The notes below the pieces were generated by a model, which saw nothing but the letters and a program-made list of their open reading frames with translations, was not told the origin of the DNA and made no database searches. A program made the position numbers and the translations under genes. This document shows, one piece after another, positions 1 through 4,515 of a stretch of DNA of 7,010 nucleotides (position 1 is the stretch's first letter; each line of letters begins with the position of its first letter). The stretch spans positions 1 to 7,010 of the forward strand of contig JAUWDC010000058.1 in NCBI GenBank assembly GCA_030608985.1, in the 5' to 3' direction. This DNA comes from Desulfobia sp. (GTDB lineage Bacteria > Desulfobacterota > Desulfobulbia > Desulfobulbales > SURF-16).

Positions 1-39
1 CCGTCACCAGAAGGAAGAGATGGAGCATTAGTTTTTTGC

Positions 40-69
40 CACGAAATCCACTAAATAACACGAAAATAG
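40..69. repeat. Degenerate short tandem CACGAAAT-like units
   Basis: Three imperfect units follow each other: CACGAAATC (40-48), CACTAAATAA (49-58) and CACGAAAATAG (59-69), a period of about 10 bases. The units are AT-rich and sit in non-coding DNA before the nitrilase fusion gene. I recall similar CACGAAWW tandem motifs from intergenic DNA of many Gram-negative genomes, so this may be a decayed dispersed repeat, but that is recollection and not a search. The rest of positions 1-140 shows a T-rich stretch (75-83) and no convincing gene. Confidence 0.35.
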
Positions 70-112
70 TACAATTTTTTTTTAAAAATTCTGCGCTGTT
101 TCTCTCATAGAG

Positions 113-131
113 TTAGCCTCTATCTGGCTAA
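113..131 (+). promoter_or_regulatory. Small hairpin just upstream of the nitrilase-RfaE2 start
   Basis: TTAGCC (113-118) and GGCTAA (126-131) are perfect complements around a 7-base loop and end nine bases before the ATG at 141. No good Shine-Dalgarno sequence lies between hairpin and start, so the stem occupies the place where a ribosome site would be expected. It could influence translation of the fusion gene. A 6-bp stem can also occur by chance. Confidence 0.25.
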
Positions 132-140
132 AACCTTTTC

Positions 141-1433
141 ATGAAAAAGACCCTAAAAAAAACAGTTTACACTCTCCCTCGTTATGGAGCCTGCCTTCAG
201 TTTGATGTCAAGGCCGGTGAGATTGAGAAAAATATAGAGGCTGTCAAAAAAGGCCTTGAAAACCTGGATCCTCAACCAGGAACACTGGTCGTTCTACCCG
301 AGCTCTGGGCTGCCGGCTTTCACTATGAGTCACTTGCAGGCCAGTGCCGCAGGTCGGAAGAAATTAATGAAGTGCTCATCCAGCTAGCAAAAAAATACAC
401 GATTCTTTTTTCCGGCTCTCTTCCTGAGAAAAATTTCTGTGATGGGCAATCAAGCTATTTCAACACCCTCTATTTTACTGATGGAAGCGGCACCATAGGG
501 CAATATAGAAAACAACAGCTTTTTTCTCCCATGGGAGAAAGTGCCTATTTTTCTCCGGGCAGTAACCCTCATCCGGTCACAACAGATTTAGGGGTGATGG
601 GAGGACTCGTCTGCTTTGATCTTCGTTTCCCTGATCTGGCCAGATCACAGGCAAATCAGGGTGCATCACTTATTGTAATGAGTGCCCAATGGCCAACAGT
701 TCGTCGCAATCACTGGAAGACCCTTGTCCAAGCCAGGGCCATTGAAAACCAGGTCTATGTGGTCGCATGTAATCGTTTTGGCGAAACTGATGGAACCGAA
801 TTTGGCGGCCACTCCATGATAGTTTCGCCCAGAGGTGAAGTGCTGGTCGAGGCTGGTGACAATCAAGAACAGATTTCAGCAGTGCTTGAACCGGCAACTC
901 TCTCAAGGGCACGATCACTCTTTTCATCCGCCGGTGTCAGGCCTTATCGAGATAATGATGCAGAAAAAATATCCGATCTCTTCTCCTTAAAAGAAAAAAT
1001 AGAGCGTTATAAAAATACAGGTTCTCGGATTGTTTTCACTAACGGTTGTTTCGATATTCTCCATGAGGGACATGCAACATATCTTGAGGCTGCCAGAAAA
1101 ACAGGAGATTACCTGATTGTCGGACTCAACAGTGACTCTTCCATAAAGGCGATAAAGGGCCCGGGAAGACCGGTTAATAACGAGTCAAGCAGGGCCAGAC
1201 TTCTGGCTGCTTTAGGTTGTGTTGATCATATAGTGTTGTTTAGTGAAGAAACCCCTCTGGAACTGATTAAGGCGATACTTCCTGATGTTTTGGTAAAAGG
1301 CGCAGACTGGTCTGTTGATAAGATTGTTGGCGCTAAAGAAGTACTGGAAGCGGGCGGCAAGGTGATAAATATCGATATGGTGGAAGGGTTTTCCACCACA
1401 GGACTCATTGATCAGATAAAAAGGAAGAATTAG
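141..1433 (+). CDS. rfaE2: Fusion: omega-amidase-like nitrilase + RfaE domain II (D-glycero-beta-D-manno-heptose 1-phosphate adenylyltransferase)
   Basis: A 430-residue protein with two enzyme domains in one unbroken frame. Residues about 10-270 are a carbon-nitrogen hydrolase (nitrilase superfamily). The catalytic triad is visible as E54 (LPELW), K124 (YRKQQLF) and C158 (VCFDLRFP). The stretch around 183-213, with QWP, HWKTL, ARAIENQ and ACNRFG, is most like YafV/omega-amidases, which hydrolyse 2-oxoacid amides such as 2-oxoglutaramate. Residues about 285-430 are a cytidylyltransferase-fold domain: TNGCFDILHEGH (300-311) holds the HxGH nucleotide-binding motif, followed by DVLVKGADW (382-390) and a C-terminal EGFSTTGLI (415-423) typical of RfaE domain II. 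That domain makes ADP-heptose for LPS core synthesis in the cytoplasm. In E. coli HldE this domain is fused to a sugar kinase; here the kinase is absent and must be encoded elsewhere (HldA-type). The start at 141 lacks a strong ribosome site, but the nitrilase fold begins soon after it. Domain calls are firm; how the two activities relate is unknown. Confidence 0.92.
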   Translation: MKKTLKKTVYTLPRYGACLQFDVKAGEIEKNIEAVKKGLENLDPQPGTLVVLPELWAAGFHYESLAGQCRRSEEINEVLIQLAKKYTILFSGSLPEKNFCDGQSSYFNTLYFTDGSGTIGQYRKQQLFSPMGESAYFSPGSNPHPVTTDLGVMGGLVCFDLRFPDLARSQANQGASLIVMSAQWPTVRRNHWKTLVQARAIENQVYVVACNRFGETDGTEFGGHSMIVSPRGEVLVEAGDNQEQISAVLEPATLSRARSLFSSAGVRPYRDNDAEKISDLFSLKEKIERYKNTGSRIVFTNGCFDILHEGHATYLEAARKTGDYLIVGLNSDSSIKAIKGPGRPVNNESSRARLLAALGCVDHIVLFSEETPLELIKAILPDVLVKGADWSVDKIVGAKEVLEAGGKVINIDMVEGFSTTGLIDQIKRKN

Positions 1434-1464
1434 TGTCCATCCGGAAAGACTCATTTTCCAGACA
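1434..1464. terminator. Weak hairpin between convergent genes
   Basis: Only 35 bases separate the two convergent stop codons. They contain GGAAA (1443-1447) and TTTCC (1455-1459) around a 7-base loop. An outer TGTC (1434-1437) can pair with GACA (1461-1464) across an asymmetric internal loop. There is no T-run after it on either strand, so it is a poor intrinsic terminator; it is the only structure available for ending either transcript. Confidence 0.3.
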
Positions 1465-1468
1465 GAAA

Positions 1469-1957
1469 CTAACGACACAACTTTAAGAAAAGGCCCTTTG
1501 TCTCATCAATATTAAGCCCAAGATCAAGGATAAACTCTTCAAGATCTGTTTGACTGCAGTTTACACACGACTCGTATTTTCCGCTTCCGACATCATCACT
1601 CTCCTGCTTCAGAAATGCTACAAGTTCCTGGGCTGTTTTTTTACGGGCATGGCTGATATCCAGATTTTCTCTGGCTGAAAAAAGTTTCAGGCGTTGCCAG
1701 TTGCAGATACATCTTTCCAACCCACGATAGAGGCTTTTTGAACGGTTATCCGGTGTTAAGTCTCGGATCATGATGGTCATGTATCGTTGGATGACAGCTT
1801 TTTTCAATGGAATATGGTCCTGTGCATCAAGGGTCAAGCTTGGGCCGTCAGGATCTCTGGTAAGGTAGTAGATGGTTCCGTGATAGGCAACTTCAGGCAT
1901 TTCTCCCGATTCTTCGATTATCAGAACTTCATCTGTCAACAGATCTTCTTTTTGCAT
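1469..1957 (-). CDS. Protein of unknown function with CxC and CxxC cysteines
   Basis: A 162-residue protein that I do not recognise. No signal peptide or membrane helix is visible, so it is probably cytoplasmic. The N-terminal third (about 1-50) looks like beta strands with the pattern GTIYYLTRDPDGPSL (27-41). The middle (about 51-118) is probably helical and rich in Arg and Lys. Cysteines occur as C83-x-C85, C131-x-x-C134 (ESCVNC) and C161, a set that could bind a metal, though this is inference. The start is the first ATG at 1957; no strong ribosome site precedes it. An internal ATG at codon 20 has a GGGAG just upstream, but too close to be preferred. The gene runs opposite to both neighbours, converging on the fusion gene and diverging from the FlgO cluster, so its role cannot be read from an operon. 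Reading frame and composition look like a real gene. Confidence 0.75.
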   Translation of the reverse strand: MQKEDLLTDEVLIIEESGEMPEVAYHGTIYYLTRDPDGPSLTLDAQDHIPLKKAVIQRYMTIMIRDLTPDNRSKSLYRGLERCICNWQRLKLFSARENLDISHARKKTAQELVAFLKQESDDVGSGKYESCVNCSQTDLEEFILDLGLNIDETKGLFLKLCR

Positions 1958-2254
1958 AAATAACTATCAAGTAAAATTTAAAAGTGGTTTTTACCGATTT
2001 TCTTATCCAACAAAGATAATTTAAAAAACGACTTTTTGCCACTTCAGTGAAATTGCGAAGCCGGAAAAAAGCTGTGATTTGAATTATCGCCACCTTTGAT
2101 ATCTTTTAAGTTGCAAGAGATTCACACGGCGTATGAGTGTTTTTTGCGAATACGTCAAAATTCCTTTAAAGAACAAGGGGTTTCCTTCCGATGAACTTGT
2201 TGTACAAGAATTATAAGAAACAGTATTTTTTGGCACACTGACAAGGAAGCCACA
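1958..2254. promoter_or_regulatory. Divergent intergenic region, presumed promoters for both sides
   Basis: This 297-bp AT-rich gap separates the minus-strand unknown gene from the four-gene FlgO cluster, so promoters for both should lie here. I could not find a convincing -35/-10 pair at normal spacing on either strand. Visible elements are a small palindrome CTTGT-TGT-ACAAG (2196-2208), an AT-rich TATAAG (2212-2217) that could be a -10 without a good -35, and CGTAT (2130-2134) with its complement ATACG (2150-2154). The first gene of the cluster has a clear ribosome site, AAGGAAG at 2243-2249. I see no small gene here. Confidence 0.4.
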
Positions 2255-2914
2255 ATGAGAAAATATGCCAGCGGTTATATTTCATTTATAATTTTGTTTT
2301 TTTCAATGCTGCAGGTTCCATCAGCCTTCAGTTTCGAAACGTCCCCTCCCTCTTACCTGGAACCAAAGAGGTTTGAGGATCCTGTCGAGAAATCAGAATA
2401 TGCCTGTGCACTTATCACACAGATCAGAAAATTGGCCGGCGAGCTTTTTAGCAACCTTAACGATCCTGATCCCGAGATGGGAGATCTGGGAGACGGTATG
2501 CTGGTGACTACTTTTGTCGATATAAACAAGTTATACAGATCTTCATCGTTTGGCCGCTACCTGACGGAGCAGGTAATGAATGAATTTCAGAGTCATTCTT
2601 ATAGGGTCATTGATATTCGCAAGAGTTTAAGTGTCATGGTTCAGGAAAAGCGTGGAGAATTCGGTATGTCCCGTGATCCTGAAGAAATTGGCACTAGTGC
2701 CACTGCTGGTGCCATGCTGGCAGGAACGTATCTTGTGGGTAAAGACGGTATAATAGTAAATGCGCGGATCCTCAATAATGAAAGTTCCGTTCTGCTGTCC
2801 AGTGCTACAATAATTTTTGAGAGAAATGAGTTTACAGAGAAAATGCTGGAGGATGCCTCCTCAGCAAAAACAGAATCTTCAGAGGTGTCTTACCTGAAAA
2901 AATTAGAGAGATAA
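2255..2914 (+). CDS. FlgO-family exported protein
   Basis: A 219-residue protein. Residues 1-26 form a Sec signal peptide: Arg/Lys at the start, a hydrophobic core FIILFFSMLQV, and a likely cut after PSAFS. There is no lipobox cysteine, so it is a soluble periplasmic or outer-membrane protein rather than a lipoprotein. From about 48 to 190 it matches the FlgO domain pattern: a helix with LAGELFSNL (60-68), a strand MLVTTFVDINKLY (82-94), FGRYLTEQVMNEF (99-111), then YRVIDIRKS (116-124), FGMSRDPEEI (136-145) and a closing beta region. FlgO of Vibrio is an outer-membrane protein tied to the flagellar periplasmic rings, but FlgO domains also occur away from flagellar genes, so the flagellar link is not proven here. 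The ATG at 2255 follows AAGGAAG with good spacing. It is the first gene of a co-directional cluster; the next starts 53 bases on. Confidence 0.85.
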   Translation: MRKYASGYISFIILFFSMLQVPSAFSFETSPPSYLEPKRFEDPVEKSEYACALITQIRKLAGELFSNLNDPDPEMGDLGDGMLVTTFVDINKLYRSSSFGRYLTEQVMNEFQSHSYRVIDIRKSLSVMVQEKRGEFGMSRDPEEIGTSATAGAMLAGTYLVGKDGIIVNARILNNESSVLLSSATIIFERNEFTEKMLEDASSAKTESSEVSYLKKLER

Positions 2915-2967
2915 TACCAGATCATACAATGTGACAAAGATGTTTTTACCTAGAGGGAGGAAGAGAA

Positions 2968-3933
2968 ATGAAAAAGATGAGCAGCATAGGAGTCTTGTTA
3001 GCTGTGATAGCGCTGGCATATTCAGGTCCGGATTTACTTCAGGCAGAAACGCCCGTAGTAAAGGGTGAAGAAATAGTGGTTCCCGCTATCCAAGCTGCCG
3101 GAGAAGAGCAAAGCTCTTCAGCAGAGGTTGTTGTGACGGAAACACAGTCAAAAAAAGGAAAAGTTTCAGAGAAAAAAACGATTTCTGTTACAGTATCAAC
3201 AGCCGTTCCAGTGGCAAAAGATCCAGTGGTAGAAACTCCAGTGCCGGAAACTCCAGTGACAACAACTCCGGAAAAGGCGAAGTACCAACCCTCTCATGCC
3301 AACGCCTATCTCGATCTCGAAAAAGAATCAGACAAACCAACACAGGAAGCATTAGAAGAGAGGGACTCTTCACGCTGTGAACCGAAAAGATACAGGGTGT
3401 ATAATTACATGCCGGACAGTCTTCGCTCCCAAGGCACAGCTACTCTTCTGTCCGATATTTCCATAGATGTTGCCGGCAAGGTTTTTTACCAACTTAAAGA
3501 TGATGGAGAAAAGAACTATACCGCCAGGGTAGCTGTAGTCGCTGCTGTTCCTTTATCAGACCTCAAACGGGAAACAGAGTTTGGCAGGGTTATGGCCGAG
3601 TTTCTTCTCACGGACCTCGCTGATCGAGGGCTGAAAGTGAAAGAGCTTCGTCTTGGAAAAGAAATTAACATTCTTGCCCAGACGGGAGAATTTATTTTAT
3701 CTCGAAATATCGGTGAGTTAGCCAGTGTCTCACCGGAACTGGACTATGTCGTGGTTTCCACTTTTACCAATACGCGGAAAATGCTTATTGTTCAAGGACG
3801 TCTTGTGAACCTGAAAAACGGCCTGGTAAAAACATCCTGGCGCTATACAATGCCTTTGAACCGAGAACTTTTAGGGCTTTTCCATACTACAGAAAAGCCG
3901 TACACAATAGCAGTTAAGGGGATGTTGAATTAG
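2968..3933 (+). CDS. FlgO-family protein with long low-complexity N-terminal spacer
   Basis: A 321-residue exported protein. Residues 1-26 are a signal peptide (KK, hydrophobic GVLLAVIALAY, probable cut after LLQA). Residues about 27-135 are low-complexity, rich in Pro, Val, Thr, Glu and Lys, with PVxETPV repeats around 87-97, and are probably a disordered spacer. Residues about 140-310 resemble the FlgO domain: RVAVVAAVPLSDL (187-199), FGRVMAEFLLTDL (205-217), GLKVKELRLGKEI (221-233), FILSRNIGEL (242-251) and a beta region ending near WRYTMPLN (291-298). The FGR and the LSR/MSR pieces are shared with the gene directly upstream, so the two are probable paralogues. A lone C137 sits at the spacer-domain junction. 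The start is well supported by AGGGAGGAAG ending a few bases before the ATG. The spacer could let the domain reach across the periplasm or peptidoglycan, which is inference. Confidence 0.83.
   Translation: MKKMSSIGVLLAVIALAYSGPDLLQAETPVVKGEEIVVPAIQAAGEEQSSSAEVVVTETQSKKGKVSEKKTISVTVSTAVPVAKDPVVETPVPETPVTTTPEKAKYQPSHANAYLDLEKESDKPTQEALEERDSSRCEPKRYRVYNYMPDSLRSQGTATLLSDISIDVAGKVFYQLKDDGEKNYTARVAVVAAVPLSDLKRETEFGRVMAEFLLTDLADRGLKVKELRLGKEINILAQTGEFILSRNIGELASVSPELDYVVVSTFTNTRKMLIVQGRLVNLKNGLVKTSWRYTMPLNRELLGLFHTTEKPYTIAVKGMLN
3205..3270 (+). repeat. Pro/Val/Thr-rich coding repeat in the FlgO-type spacer
   Basis: This segment codes for residues 80-101 of the second FlgO-type protein. The 12-mer GAAACTCCAGTG occurs at 3232-3243 and again at 3247-3258, a 15-base period giving ETPVP/ETPV. 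A related TCCAGTGG also occurs at 3207-3214 and 3222-3229. Short in-frame repeats like this can vary in number between strains by slippage; whether this one does cannot be seen here. Confidence 0.5.
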
Positions 3934-3951
3934 CCGGAGATGGAGAAAAGA

Positions 3952-4488
3952 ATGAAAAGAACAAACTGTACAATAGGGGTATCTTTGCTCCTGATGAGCA
4001 TTTTTTTCTGGGGTGCGCTGGCAAGCCGGCCTGCATCTGCAGCTGATGAATCAGGGGCGGAATTGATAGTTTTGGCGCCGTTGGAAGGAAGGATTAGCTA
4101 TTACAGCTATGCCAACATGACCGAGCTCGTAACCTTGATCTGCGATGATGCAATGGGTGATTTTAATGGCTTTTACGGCCCAACGATGGTTGCTGTCAAG
4201 CCCTTCACTGTTCTCGGTGATTATTTTAATACCAACAAAGTAACCCTGCTTGGTATCACATTGGCAGACCAGATGGCGGCAATGATAAATAGTGAGCCTG
4301 TTGCTGTTTATGAGGTGGAGGACAAATACAGCCAAAAGCTGAGTGGTCTTGTTGAAGAGATAGACGGTTACCTGCGGATTCATATTACAGGAAGAAATGT
4401 CCGTGGAGAACGGAGAAGTTTTGTCGTAAATGTTGAAATGTCGGAACCCTTATACAGGGCCCTTCATTCATATGTTGAAGTCTATTGA
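3952..4488 (+). CDS. Small exported protein of unknown family in the FlgO cluster
   Basis: I chose the ATG at 3952 because GGAG (3942-3945) lies six bases ahead. The in-frame ATG at 3940 would add four residues but has no ribosome site at workable spacing. The 178-residue product has a signal peptide: KR, hydrophobic VSLLLMSIFFWGALAS, probable cut after PASA at residue 30. The mature part shows LIVLAPLEGRISYYSYANM (38-56), MVAVKPFTVLGDY (79-91), LLGITLADQMAAMI (99-112) and YLRIHITGRNVRGERRSFVV (140-159). The order of strand, LxG-LAD helix and terminal strands loosely recalls FlgO-type proteins, so a diverged relative is possible, but I do not claim the family. The gap to the preceding gene is 18 bases and to the following gene 27, so it is very probably co-transcribed with both. 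Expected location is the periplasm or the outer-membrane inner face. Confidence 0.8.
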   Translation: MKRTNCTIGVSLLLMSIFFWGALASRPASAADESGAELIVLAPLEGRISYYSYANMTELVTLICDDAMGDFNGFYGPTMVAVKPFTVLGDYFNTNKVTLLGITLADQMAAMINSEPVAVYEVEDKYSQKLSGLVEEIDGYLRIHITGRNVRGERRSFVVNVEMSEPLYRALHSYVEVY

Positions 4489-4515
4489 TCAGGTTGTCTT
4501 TATTAGGAAATTGCC

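Noticed and set aside
2..31. Possible last nine codons of an upstream plus-strand gene (ending EEMEH, stop at 29-31)
   Set aside because: Too short to judge; another frame is also open over the same bases to a stop at 52-54, and no family can be recognised.
70..75. TACAAT as a possible -10 box for the nitrilase fusion gene
   Set aside because: No -35-like hexamer lies 16-18 bases upstream (TTGCCA at 36-41 is 28 bases away) and there is no extended -10 TG, so it is not supported.
2231..2246. TGGCAC resembling the -24 box of a sigma-54 promoter before the first FlgO-type gene
   Set aside because: The matching GC of the -12 box is missing at the required distance, and the site would start transcription at or inside the ribosome site of the gene at 2255.
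3940..3951. Earlier ATG for the third exported protein
   Set aside because: It has no ribosome site at workable spacing, while the ATG at 3952 has GGAG six bases ahead and gives a cleaner signal peptide.
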